Source: Acanthornis magna (lineage: Eukaryota; Chordata; Aves; Passeriformes; Acanthizidae). Taken from it: a stretch of 64,000 bases of DNA. The stretch spans positions 12,351,501 to 12,415,500 of the forward strand of contig JAWUZG010000084.1 in NCBI GenBank assembly GCA_036785705.1, in the 5' to 3' direction. The notes below the pieces were generated by a model. It was given only the letters and a program-made list of their open reading frames with translations. It did not search any database and was not told where the DNA came from. The number at the start of each line of letters is the position of its first letter. Position 1 is the first letter of the stretch. Shown here one piece after another: positions 26,001-38,720 of the stretch. A program made the position numbers and the translations under genes.

Positions 26001-29000
26001 ATCTGTCTTGAAGGTCAAGTTCTCTGTTGTGAATTACCTCTATTCAGAGAGGAAAAGAAGCCACACAGAGAAATCAACTACAGCTCCCTCTCTGTGATAA
26101 TGTAGCCAAGAGAAGGAATTGTTCTCACATATGTCACTAAATATCTTGAGAGGCCTTGTACTAGTGAATGACAGGCATGGTAGAGCTCTGCTTCAATACA
26201 TTTTTACCCACAACATGTAATACTGGGCCAATGCAAATAGCAAGGCCTGCTCAGGAACCACCACCACTGGAAGCAGAGGATTCTTTCTACCACAGGGAAT
26301 TTTCCTATTGATCAAAAAGAACTGAAATCAGACTCCTTCACACCAAACCTGCAGAGAAGGATGCTTTAGACACCTCACTGATCCTTACTAAGGAAGAAAA
26401 GGAAGTGGCAAAACTCTGAGGGTCTTCCTGATTTATGGCTGCAGCAAGTCCAACATGATATGCAGGGAAGGTTTCACTAAAAATGGCTACACTTCAGATA
26501 AGATGAATCCCCTGCAGAAAAACATAGAAATAAAATCAGTTTTGGGTGTTCCCTAACTACTTCTTTTCCTGAGCTCATCTGCTGTATGTAGCCCTTCCAC
26601 TGGCCTCATGTTTGCATGGAACTGTATTTCAGTCAATGTGGCAACTAAAGAGATTGGCTTCAAGCCCCTGATAAGGAGTTCACATTGGTGGACATGAGTT
26701 CACTCATTTCAAAGCTGGAGCATGATTAGGACAAAGTTTCACATTGCAGCCTTAGAAAATAACTCCAATAAGTTGTATCAGAATAAGTAAATGCATCCTT
26801 TGAAATACCAAGCCAGTTAGATCTTATTTTTCCAACCTTAAATCTTTACATACAAAATAGCATTCCTGAACAGTTGCACATTATCCAGATGTTGCTCTTC
26901 TCCACTGCTGAATCTATATAATGATCCTCAATTCTGATAATATGACCATTCTTCCTGAGCAACTGATTACAATGTTGGCACAAATGAGCATGACCTGTTT
27001 TTAACTAAGTTGGAAAAGTTGATTCTGGAAACCAAAACCCAACTTTCACTTGGCTTCCCATCTAGTACCATAAATAAAAGTTAATATTAAAAGGTAATTA
27101 CAAGTAAGAGAAACTTACTTTAGCTAGAATAGCTTAAGACACAAGTGATTTACTGTATCCAGAACCTTTTCTGCAAGGTTTTGAACTGGCTTCTTATCAG
27201 CTTTCTTGGAGTTCTGTTTCCATATACTGCCCACAACTGGGCCAAGCTCCAGCATAGCCTGTAACTGCTCTTAGTAGCACACGAAAACAGCTATTTCCTT
27301 TCAGCAACACTTTCTCCTTATTCTCAAGAAAGACACACCCATTTTCATTTTCTTCCCAAAGATAACAAGGGGATAAAGATGCTGCAAGAGCTTCAGACAC
27401 AGCACTTTGGTTTTGTGCCGTTTCACCATGATGTTTAACTCATTATGACATTCAGGATAGACAAAGACCTCCTGATATGCAAGGTCATTCCTGAACCACA
27501 AATATTATTATCAGGAGTCTCAAAGTCCCTAAAATGTCACGTCAGAAGGCATCTGTCACTAGTTAAGAGGAGCTGTGGGTTATCATTTAAAGGTCCTACT
27601 TCCTCCTTCCCTACAAAAATTTCACAGATTAAAAAAATAAAGGCTAATAAATAAATGAAAACAACATACACAATACCAGGGTGGGCAGCAGGTACATAGA
27701 CTAAGCCGTGACTTACACAGACCCTGAAGCCAGCACTTTTGGGGGTTAGGGATCAAAACAAATGGGAGAGAAAGAGGGAGGTTGCTCATTAAATAATTAT
27801 GGGGTTTAGTCTAAATTGCTAAGTAAAAGAGTCACTGCATGTTTAGCAGATGCTACTGTGTAAAACTAAATCCACTAAGATACCAGCATGTTCTGCTCTT
27901 TTTCCCCCTGCTCTACTTCATAAGCAGGATTTCCATGATCAGACAAGCATCCACTGAACAGCTGGACAGTTTGCCAATTTTACAGCCATCAATGTCACTG
28001 AACTCAACAAGTTCTCTTCCCAAACCAGAAGCACCAAAATAATAATAATAAGCTTAAAGGGATGAATCCATCTATTCACATTTTTATATCCTTTATACGG
28101 CAGTTTTATTTTGTTTGGGTTCTCTGGGGAAGCAGAGAGAAGAATCATCTTCAGAGCTTTTTCTCCCACATTTGGGGGAATATGGAAGAGAAATGCTTTA
28201 TTTGGTCTGTCAGTTTCTTGATATTTTCAGTGAACAACAGAAAACCAAATCAGACATCAGCAGATCCCATAATATATTATGAAACACTATAATTTAGAAA
28301 AAAAGATCCCTAGTTTCTCTAGTACACTGAATCTACAACTTCCAAAGTAGTTTGTGTAAGGCACATTATCAACATTACAGGTGACAGATGTTGAAGAAAT
28401 GATTCTCAAACTCAGAGATAACTAAAGAAATCAAACTTGCTCACGTCCAACCATTTTGTCACCTCCCTAGAAAGTCTTCAATGAAATAGCAAAGAAGACA
28501 TGGATTTTCTTTTTAATAAAAGCAAAAGGATAGATGGCAATAAAATAGTACCTTCAAACAATGTTTTAGCTTGGAGGAACCTTTATGGACATGCTTTGAA
28601 AAAGAAGTATTTCCCAAACAGAGGAAGCAATAGGAAAGAAATGCCACAAATCTCTCAATACCTGGGTACACAAATTGTGACCTTTTCAACCTTGGGATAT
28701 TTCAACTACCCAGCAGATTGCTACTGCTGAATTTTCCTCTATGGTCACACTGAGATAGATCATCAGAACTTCAGATCATGATACATCAAGTTTGTGTACA
28801 CATCCTAGATATGGCATCAACATTTAGTTCGGTTCTGAAGGGGTTAATTGGGAAATTTGATCCCTTATATTGCCCTAGGAAATCCACAGTACATCCCCGA
28901 TTAATGTGACAGGATGCATCAGTTCATAAAGGGTGAAATTTACCCTTGCACAGTAGGCTAGCACTAGACCAATACTTAAGACCCACTTAAGCACTTAAAA

Positions 29001-32000
29001 CAATGAAATATCAAAGCCTGGTGAAAAGACAGCATGATTGTCGATGAAATTCAGTGTCAACAAATGCAGAATAGAAAGACTAATGTGAATTAGTAATATA
29101 CTTTTCAGACTCTCAAGTTAGCTGGAGTCATTCAAGAAAAGACCATTACTTCAGACAACACAATAAACACATCAACTCAAGGTGCAGAGGTAATCAAAAC
29201 TGACAATAAAATGTTGAACAATCAAATTGAAAATTGTACTTGAGAATGAGATAATGCCAATGTAGAAATCAATGGTACATCCCCAACTGGAATACCAACC
29301 TCAAAAATGCATAGTAGAAATAGGCAGCATTAAAAGACCAGCAGCAGAAACACGAGTGCAGGAGGATCATACCAGGATAGAATGGAAATAACTAGATTGC
29401 CAGTTTTGATGATCAGAGTAAAAAGAGACATACCAGATAATGTTAAACACAGGATGATGAAAGATAGAGACAATACAATCAGAATGCTCCCTTAATATTA
29501 AGATGTGTGTTATCACTACAAAGTAAAAGGAAAAGAAGTTTTAAATGGAGAAGGAAGGAAAAGGAGAAAAGGATTTTGATGCTTCATTTCACTCATTTGG
29601 GGCAAGATAAAATCACATCTTTCCAAAATACAGACAGATATTGGGAATAAATTCATATCCTTATATCAGAAATAAAAATCAACCAGTAATCTTTGACACA
29701 TTCAGACAGAAGGCAATCACTAACCAAGATACTAGGGGCAAAAAAAAATTTAAAAAAAAAAAAAAAATCAATCCTACTATTGGTAATTCTGATGCCAGCT
29801 TCTGCAGAATTTCTAAAACTAACCACTGAACAAATCTACTACACCATACTGTAAGAAGAGAGAACACCGGTCTGACACAAAAACCGTTGTTTTATCACAA
29901 CATTCCTGTTGTGCCCATGAAGAACTAGACTGTCTAAAACTGACAGCAGTGCAGAGCACAGGTAACCAAGACACTTTTAAATTAGTAAATCCAGGTATCA
30001 TCCTGACCCACCACAGCAGCCTGGAACTTTCTTCTTCCCTGGTTACTAACTGCAGCATAGACATTCACATGTTGAACTAGACTGATGGTATGAAATGGTA
30101 TGAGATTTTGGACAATGTCCAAGACTGATCTAAAAGACAGGCCCTTTAACAGTTTTGCATCTCACTCAGAGAAGAAGTAAGTATGTGGTTATGGTACAGT
30201 TCTGGAACAAAAACCACTCTTCCTACACTCTCCTGAAATTCAAAGATGGTTAGGCCTCAGACATAAAATCTTACCTGTAGCCAAAAGTACCTCTGTTTAA
30301 ATGTGTGTGTTTCACCACAAGTCCTTAACATTGGGCATTAATGCAAAATTAACACCTGATAGGCCTTCTAATGAAAATGAAGTATGAAGATTATGAAGTC
30401 TGATGTGGAACAAGCTAAGTACTGGGAAGGTACTGAGTAAACTTCAAATAAACGACTACCCTTATTTTCTCCAGGATTTAATTCCAGCAAAGAACTGAAC
30501 TACTGACTTCCCTTTTCTTACCGCCTCCTGCTGCCAAGAGTCAGATAAAATAAACCTTGTCATACAGATTTTTATCAAGATCTCTTGAGACAAAAAGAAG
30601 TAATTTCTGGACTAGAGGTCGAGTGTAAGCCCAAAGGTCAATTGTCTAAGAGAATTGTAGGCTTTTGTGGATAGCTCAGAAGAAAGACAATATCCAAGTT
30701 GTGGCTATTGTATCAACACAGAAATACAGTTGCTATAAATTCAGAGATCACTTAGGTAAAGAAAGTTAAAAGAAGCAGTCAAGGTTACAGAAAAGCCTTT
30801 TCAAAGACTGAAACAAATATGCACCTCTTTGCAGAAAGGGTGCAATATCTAAAACTTCAAACAACAAAAGCTTTCATAATACATGTGGTTTTGTACTTTT
30901 CTCAAGTAGCAATGCTTGAAACAAGAAAATCCAACATCTAGACCCTTTCCCAAACCTAAAAAATTTAGTCTCTGCTCTCTTATAGAAGGTCAAATCCATA
31001 ACTAGAGTCAGTGCAGCAGCACGGAGTCCAAGGCCCTTAACCAAACTGCACCAGTTGAGGATCTAGCCCATAGTCACCAAATCTGATCTTTCAGTTACAC
31101 TGGATAAAATAAATCAACTCCAACTAAGATTATGGAATACAAACTCAAGCTGCTCCTGGAGTAATCCATGGATAAACTGTGTGTCCTGTGAAGCAGTAGA
31201 AATCTAAAGTAAGACTCAACAGCCTCAAAGGCATCAAGCCATTTTAACAACAGCATAAGCAAAGCACCAATTTGCCTGTGGAGAGACAGAATCTGGGCTT
31301 CTTCATGATCTCACATATCCCACTTTTCCAGCCTGTTATTACGCTAAATACCCTTCAGTGTTTCATAATGTGAGTGAGCTTACAGTCAATCACACACTGT
31401 GGTGCTGAGCTTGCAAATGCAGCATGGATCAAGACCTTTCCATTCCTTTTGCAATCCAAGTCTGGATTGCTCCAGCTTGTTTTTCAATAGAGCAGTATTT
31501 TCAAATGCTACAGTTCGATTTTACAATGCTGCTGGCAAGGCTGGGAATCAAGCTAAATCCACATGCATCCAGAAGGGAAAGTTGCCACAGGGAAAGACTG
31601 AAAAATCAAAGGGTGAGCAGTAAGATGATCCTATACCACCGACTTGCTGAATGCCAAAGAATAAAGGTTTAATATAGCACCAGAGAAATAAGAAAGCCAA
31701 AAAAGTTACTTCCAATACTGTCAATAGTTGCTACTAGTCAAAACTACTGTCATAGTTGCTACTATGAGAGAGATGGAAACACAAAATTGGAAAGGAAAAG
31801 AAAAAAGCTGCTGCATATGTATTGTTTCTTTGTCACCCACTTACATTTCAATTACTAAATGCTTCTCTTCAGCAGGGTATGTCATTTTAAATAAGCTTCA
31901 CAGCTGACAAGAGAATGCATCATGCGGGAGGGGGTCCTGGTATAGTTTATCATCAAATCATATTTGACTAGTATTTAATCTATACCTTTCACTGCTTATG

Positions 32001-35000
32001 GCCTAGTCTTCACTGAAGTTGTTTACATGTAGTTCAGGAGAGCAACTATAAAATATCCTCACTTGAAACAGCTTTCCAGTAGTACACATTTGCTGACTTC
32101 AGTAAGGTGACTCCTGTAAGGACACATGGAAGACAACAAGGTCCACAGCAGGATATTGTACTGCTCTGCTGCGTCAAATTGCTGTAAATCCAAAGAAACA
32201 TCAATGAAGCACCAGAGTTGCAACCAGAAACAAAAACAAGTGTAGTAAGAACAAAAATATGACCCATCATTATGTGAGTTTTCTTGTAAGACACAATCTC
32301 TGAACAAAATACAAATGGTACAAATTTGATGACCATTTTAGAAAAATTTTTGTAGGAAAATTTTAGACACGCATGTAAAACAGCCTGTTATAACCAGAAG
32401 AACCCAAAAACTATAGGACAGTGTTGGTTTAAGTTGAAATTTAAATACTATTTTGCATATGAATTGGCTCACCTTACACAACTTCCAAAATGTGGAGAAA
32501 CAGCACATCTATGCAACTTCACAGCAGGACAAACATTAGTATGACAAGAATTGCATTGCAAAGGTCACAGTTATCAGGCATATCCAGTCACAAAGAAGGC
32601 AAAGAAGGCAAATGACTTTGAAACACTTTTCCTTTCACATCTCAGTATTTTTACAAGTTAAGAGACAATAGAAAAACAAAGAAATTGTCTATTTGAGCCA
32701 GGCTACTGACACATAACTGCTTCTCTGTTAAGGTTAGGGAATAAAGTCTTGGTGATTTAATTTCTCCTAGGATGCATGCACAGCTGTGTTGGGATCAATA
32801 CAAAAGTCTTACCAAGTTCAACACCCTACCTCCAGCAATGGCCATAAACCACTTGATTTCATTTTTAGTCTGGAAACAAACATATTTTGACATTTTCATT
32901 AGAAAAACTATTTAGAATAATCAAGGGGGTGGAGGAGGATAACTTTGCCTTTCTAATTGAAATATAACTTGCTTTTACCTCATCCACAGCCTAGTAATGC
33001 AATTTTTAACTTATTTATTTTTCTTTTAAACCTTTGAACTACCATAAGCTTTTTGAAAACAGGGTAAATTAATTTTTTTTAAAAAGTTAATTTCCTTACT
33101 GTGGCTTTTGCATTGTTATTATTTTTATGGATTTAGTTAACAAACTTGTATCCCTCTCCACTTGATGGCAGAAAGCTTCTCACTTTAGGCCTCTCACCAT
33201 CAATTTGACAAACAGACTGAGGAAAAAGAAAATGAATGGAACACAGTCTTTTTTTTTTCCTTTTTTTTTTTTTTTAACATGTCTGAGTAGGCAATAACCA
33301 GTGTTTATTTTGCCTCCTAAAAATGCCCAATAACCTACTGCAGCATGTGTTACAGTCCTCTATTTTACATCACAAACAGGAACCTAAATAAGCAAAAATA
33401 AAACCACATTTTGGAGATTGTGGGTTAGGCAAAAACTAATGACACCTTAACCTCTCCTATTCTCCTATGTTAACTGCAAGAATTAAAGGTCATAAGATGT
33501 CACGGCCTATCTAATATATGAGCTATGTGCACTGAGAGCTCTTTGCACGGATCAGACTCTGAACAAAAACTGTGCACTAGGCTGGATCTTGGCTTCCTGA
33601 CCAAGGAAAACCCAGCAAAAAGTCAAGACTTACATGCCCAAAAGTATCATGGGTGAAACAACATTTTTGCATCATATGTCTTAGTTGGCACAAATGTCTC
33701 TTGATAATTTTCAGCAATTATATCACAAGTGACCTAAAGCATTATCGAGTAAGGCCTCAAATTTGTATTATCTGCTGACCACAGTATCAAGTTCATCCAA
33801 ATACTGCCAAGGGCTCATACGCCACAAGCATTGTCCGTCATTCAAAATAATAGAAGTTATTCTGTATATTAATGTTTTTTATTTACTGATCCCATTCTTT
33901 AAAATGAAAAAAAGAAAAAAAAAAAAAAAACCAAAACAAAGAACACAGAAACGTAAGCCATAATTTTGGTTTCACTTTACAGGCACACAGTAGGTTTCAA
34001 ACACCACAGTCAAAAATCACTCCATTTTGAAACAACTAGTCTTAACTCGTATTATTTGCCCTAAACCCTTCAGCACTCAATCGTTAACAAAATGCATGTC
34101 TTCCTACAAAGTATTTATGCAGTAGCACAGTCGCAGATACAGCATGATTTTGACATTTACTGTAGTCCTGGAAAGGAAACAAGCCAAATGCATTCCTGGC
34201 ACAGCTTTAATAATTTCAAAATTCATTTGCACAAAACTCTGGCTTATTATCTCAAAAATAGTAAGGAGCAATATTTTATTTTATCTATTTTCTGAACTCC
34301 CATTTTTTACCTCCCAGAACATAACTTAGTACTTCAAAATAGGTCTCAAGTGGAACTCAAGATACAGCTAAATCTCATACTAGCAAAAGGGTAAATTTCA
34401 CTCCCAGGGCACTGATGAGAAGATTCTCCTTCCCCATTAGCCAGGTTTTTTTTTCCCAGACAGTAACTTACAATATGACTATCTTTAACGCCCATGTAAC
34501 AGACTCCTAAGGTCATCCTTTAAAAAAATTCTTTGATATTTCAATTTTCAAGTTCATCAGCAGCCTCCTCAGAAATGCCTGCATTCCTAACAGTCTAGTC
34601 TTCAGAATAACCCGGGAGCTGAGCCACCCACTTCACACCGACCTATACCCGTTCCAGGCAGTAGTTCTGGGAGATGAAACTTACGGAAATAATATTTGGT
34701 AAATATCATTTTGCCAAATAAGACTGTTGGTATTATCCACGGGATTAATCTTTTAATCTTTCTTTGTCTTTTACATTCCACTTGCAAATTTAGGTGGAGG
34801 TGGTGATGAGGTGAGGATTAGAAAGGAAAAGAGAGCAGATATGGGACTACATGGCAGCTTAATTTGAGGCACTTTTAAAGGCTTCTCTATCAGTCTATCA
34901 GAATCTCCAAAGATTACTTAAAAGGAAAAAAAAAAAAAAAAAGAGAGGGGAAAAAAAAATGCACACCACCAGAGGGCTGCTGCCTGCAGGAAAATGAAAC

Positions 35001-37485
35001 TGCTGCATTTTAACACTGCAGTAGAATTCCACCAGCTCCACGGAGGCATAAATAAAAGTGACCAAGTTATAAATCTTTTGTAACTAGAACACACAGCATC
35101 ATACACAGTTTTACTCAGTGACATTTCATTTGAGAGATCAGGGACAAATGCCCCTAAGGAAAGCAGCAACAAAAGTCAGCATAGCCACATATTGTCAAAA
35201 TACAAACATCAAAGCAATTTTTCTATTTTATTAGACAGTTAGAACAACTTTAGTTTTAAATGCAGCCACAGAAATTTTGGCATTTATGTATCAGTATTCA
35301 AATAATCAAAAGGAGAAGCTATGGAAAGCAAAGACTGCATAAATAGATATCATCACCTGGACAGAGCAGGCTGTCTCGTCCAGCCCATCCTCAGGATGTT
35401 AAAAATAAGGAAAAAGGAAAAAAAAAATCACTAGACCTAAATAGTAGGGTTATCCCAGGCCTTTCCATGATGCTTTTTATTTCTGAAAAAGTTATCTATA
35501 CTACCTAGCCAACCCTGTCAGCCCCAAAAGGGAAGTCAAGAATTATCTTAGGTTTACAGCAGGGCACCATAAAAAATATAATTTTTTACTTAGGCTCCAC
35601 CCCAAGTCAGTGACTAAGCCTGTTAAGCCCAGTGAAGACCACGTAGTTATTGTTTCTGAATAATCTGCCTTACAACTGCACAATGACATGAACAGACCCT
35701 GTATTGTACACATCTCCACTACTCTTGAAGCCAAGAAATGACCCAGCTAGGACTCTGCAGCATTTCAGAGATCACAAGAGTGTAATAGTGACCCAATCCT
35801 TTGAGAAGTTCAGTACCTTTAATCCAAGGGGCTGTGAGAGTACAGAACAATCTAGCACAAGAGACTTAGAACTCCACAGGATCAAGCAGAAGATTAGTAT
35901 TTTGTGTACACACACACATACAAACAAACCCCCAACCCTGAAATTAAGCCCCACATACACAAAGTGTACAATGCATTATGTATAAAAATACTCAGCTTAT
36001 CCACATCTGACACACCATATTGATTTGTAGCTGATGCAGGGTTTATCAAGAGCGCAAAACAAAGGCACAACAGCTACAAGTAAATAGTAAGATAAAAGAT
36101 GGGGAAGACAGGACTTCTACACAAGGCAAGGTTCTTAGGTGCTCTGGTTCATTTCTCCAACCTTCACTGCCCTATTTTCATTGCTCTTTGTGCCAGAAGA
36201 GAATAGCACTACCCACCAGTGCTAGAATTCCACTGAATTCTGAAAGTTACACATGCCCTTTGATCTGGATCCTTGGCCTTTCCATGATTTCAATCTCCAC
36301 CATTTCAGTAAGAAAAAGACCTACAGCACACAAGTTTCTCCCCTCTGATGAGCTCTTCAGAAATCTGCAGTAGAGCAGACACTTTAACAGTAAATATGAC
36401 GTTAATTTTGCTATTCTAATCAAGGTTGCTATGAATTCTTGTGAAGCAGTCCACAGCCCACCTGATTCCACAGAACTACAGACATCAAAGCAATGAGAAC
36501 AAATAAGTATTGGTGGAGCTAAAGAGGCTTCTCACCCATAACTCATCTAATTCAGTGGTGATAAGAGTAATGGTGATGACAGCATTAAGGACACTGATCC
36601 AGAAACCCTGCCTATTTTTGCAGCATTTTGTCTGAGCAGGACAAGCCACCAGTAACAAAGATGGCAACTGCCCCAATCATGTTAGTAGTCCGGTTGTTCC
36701 TCTCTCTAGCAAAGCTGCAGTAATGATTAATGTAATTAATCAATTAATTAATTAATTTTCTCCATCCTGAAACTTAACGCAGACTGGTTGGGTAATATCA
36801 GTACATGTATGTATGGAACACTAGAGAAGAATTACTACTAAAAGTATTAAAACATTTGCTTGCCTTAATTTGTGTGTTAGCTGGCAGACAGACTTCTGCT
36901 TTCAGGATGAAATATAGTAATTTGTAAAATGCTGGGCCTGTATTTTCAGTTTGAATTGAATTTGCTTACAGTATCATTCCACTTAGCGCTCTAATTTGCT
37001 TGAATATTCACTGCAGAGATGTATTCCTAGGCTGCTCTTAACTAGAACACTGCCAGAGGTCTGCCTCTGCTGCGATCAGTGAAAAGCTTGCTCATGAGTC
37101 AAACTCCCCTCTCAGATAAACTTGAGCAAGGCCTTGAAGTCACTGAGACTGCACAGATGTAACTGAGTGGGGAATTTGCCTAACTAATGTCTTCATCGCA
37201 ATCAGGAAACAACCAGAAGTAAAAGAGATATAATTTCATAAATATGAGCAATGAAATAAACCGCAGACCCAGAAAAAAAGCAGCATGGGACAAAACCCAG
37301 AAACTCTAGGACAGATCATTCTTTATTGTTGATGATTATTGATTTTAACAAAGATTTACTGATTTGCAGGAGTGGGAAGTTTGGGGGGGAAAAGGGTAGA
37401 TTTAATTAGTTTCAAAGGCTAATGACAAACTTTAAGGCTGGTGCTCACGAAGTGTAAGGAATTTTAAAAGCTGTGCCACTCATAG
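23031..37485. other. Intronic sequence, no gene seen
   Basis: About 14 kb of A+T-rich DNA without a recognised transposon or exon. It contains homopolymer A or T tracts at about 29,746-29,767, 33,248-33,276, 33,908-33,931 and 34,924-34,960. There is a short CA run at 35,911-35,922 and a TTAA-type repeat at 36,734-36,758. Confidence 0.5.
36734..36758. repeat. (TTAA)n-type simple repeat
   Basis: AATTAATCAATTAATTAATT and continuing: a self-complementary tetranucleotide run of about 25 bases. Confidence 0.7.
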
Positions 37486-38016
37486 TCATGTCTTTACAAA
37501 AAAACAAATGCTCGCGTTTAATAGGGCGATAGTGCCTGTGCCATTGCCAAGTTCTAATATAATACTTGGCTTTGTCTGTGGTGACGATTTTGTACAGACA
37601 GGCATTGCAAACACACAAACAGCTCTCAGTCTTCCTCTCAGCTTTCTGCAGGAAAGGACTACTTCAAATACTGCCACTGTACCAAAATGGATACATGGAG
37701 GAAATACAGAGAGGGCTCCCTTCTTCCCACACTCCCTGAGCACTGAGCTCAGCTTGCAAACAGAAATGACCAAGTTCAAGTCTCCATGCCCCTTGCTTTG
37801 CACGGCTCCAGCAGCAGAGAGTAGGCAGGAATCCAGCCTGTCAAGCTGTCTGGGGATTCCCCCAGTATTAGGGAATCTTAATGTGCTTTCAGCATCACTT
37901 TTTCCTCCTAATTTTGGTATAAGAATCTTAACCAAGGTGAGGGCAGTATATGAAGACCAGCCATATTCCAGCAATCTCGATCTGCCATAGCAGCATCTTG
38001 TGGCCCTCAAAACCAA
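37486..38016. other. Segment open in two antisense frames, coding status doubtful
   Basis: A minus-strand frame of 176 codons (38,016-37,486) and a plus-strand frame of 160 codons (37,508-37,990) overlap almost completely. The block is less A+T-rich than its surroundings. Neither product has domains, a signal peptide or family features that I recognise, and neither ATG has a strong context. Two long frames on opposite strands usually reflect low stop density rather than coding. It could be an old GC-richer insert. Confidence 0.25.
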
Positions 38017-38497
38017 ATAAAGATTAGAAAAGCTGTGATGTTTAGGACAGCTTTCTTTTAACCTGATTTTTTAAAGGGAATAAGATTTTAATTTTCAGGC
38101 TGTCTGTCTGCAATTCCCCCATAACATCAGAATCCATTAGCAAGTTTCAATCAAGTTTGAAAGAGCAAGGGAAGTCTCTAGGATTCAACAAATTCAATGG
38201 AAAGTGCTGAATGTCTGTGGAAAAAAAACCTAAGAGATTCAAACTATCACTCCTACTATGGAAAGCTCAATTGTGATTTAATCCTTAATGTACTTCAAGA
38301 GAAAGAAAAAAACACGGACAAGCAGCTGGGACAGCTCCAAATGACCCACAGACATTGTCCTCACCTAGACCAAGAGATAAGGGACAGAAAGGGAGCAGGA
38401 GCAGCAGGGGAATATAGGGTACAAAACAGGAGAACACAGAGTTCCTTAGTGTCACAGTTCACTGATCAACTTATGGTTTAGCTGCACATGGTAACAC
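38017..38497. other. Intronic sequence, nothing recognised
   Basis: Spacer before the third CR1 fragment; no supported feature. Confidence 0.4.
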
Positions 38498-38720
38498 GGA
38501 ATAGAAGAGTTGAGGCTGAAAGTGATCTCTGGAGATCATCTAGACCAACACCCTTGGTCAAAGCACAGTCAACTGCAGTGGCTGCTTAAGGCTTTGTCCC
38601 GTCTGGATTCGAATAGATGCAAGGAAGGAGACTTCCCAACATCTCTAGGCAACTGGTGACAGGTGCAACCCACTCTCACAGTGGAGGAGCTTCTTCCTAT
38701 ATTTAAATGGAACTTCCTAT
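38498..38720 (-). mobile_element. CR1 LINE, 3'-end fragment, minus orientation (diverged)
   Basis: GGAATAGAAGAGTTGAGGCT replaces the usual CR1 terminal repeat. It is followed by TCTCTGGAGATCATCTAGAC, CAACACCC, GACTTCCCAACATCTCTAGG, CAACTGGTGACAGG, CTTCTTCCTATATTTAAATG and GAACTTCC. This matches the reverse complement of another CR1 subfamily and is more diverged than the copy at 5.4 kb, suggesting an older insertion. Confidence 0.85.

Noticed and set aside
29746..29767. Long homopolymer A/T runs as possible retroposed gene tails
   Set aside because: No coding or SINE-like body or flanking duplication precedes the runs here or at 33,248, 33,908, 34,924, 42,587 and 49,681.
31397..31412. TGGTGCTGAGC, a right-half REST/RE1-like motif that would suit a neuronal gene
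   Set aside because: The left half-site is absent at the normal spacing. A half-site alone is expected by chance in 64 kb.
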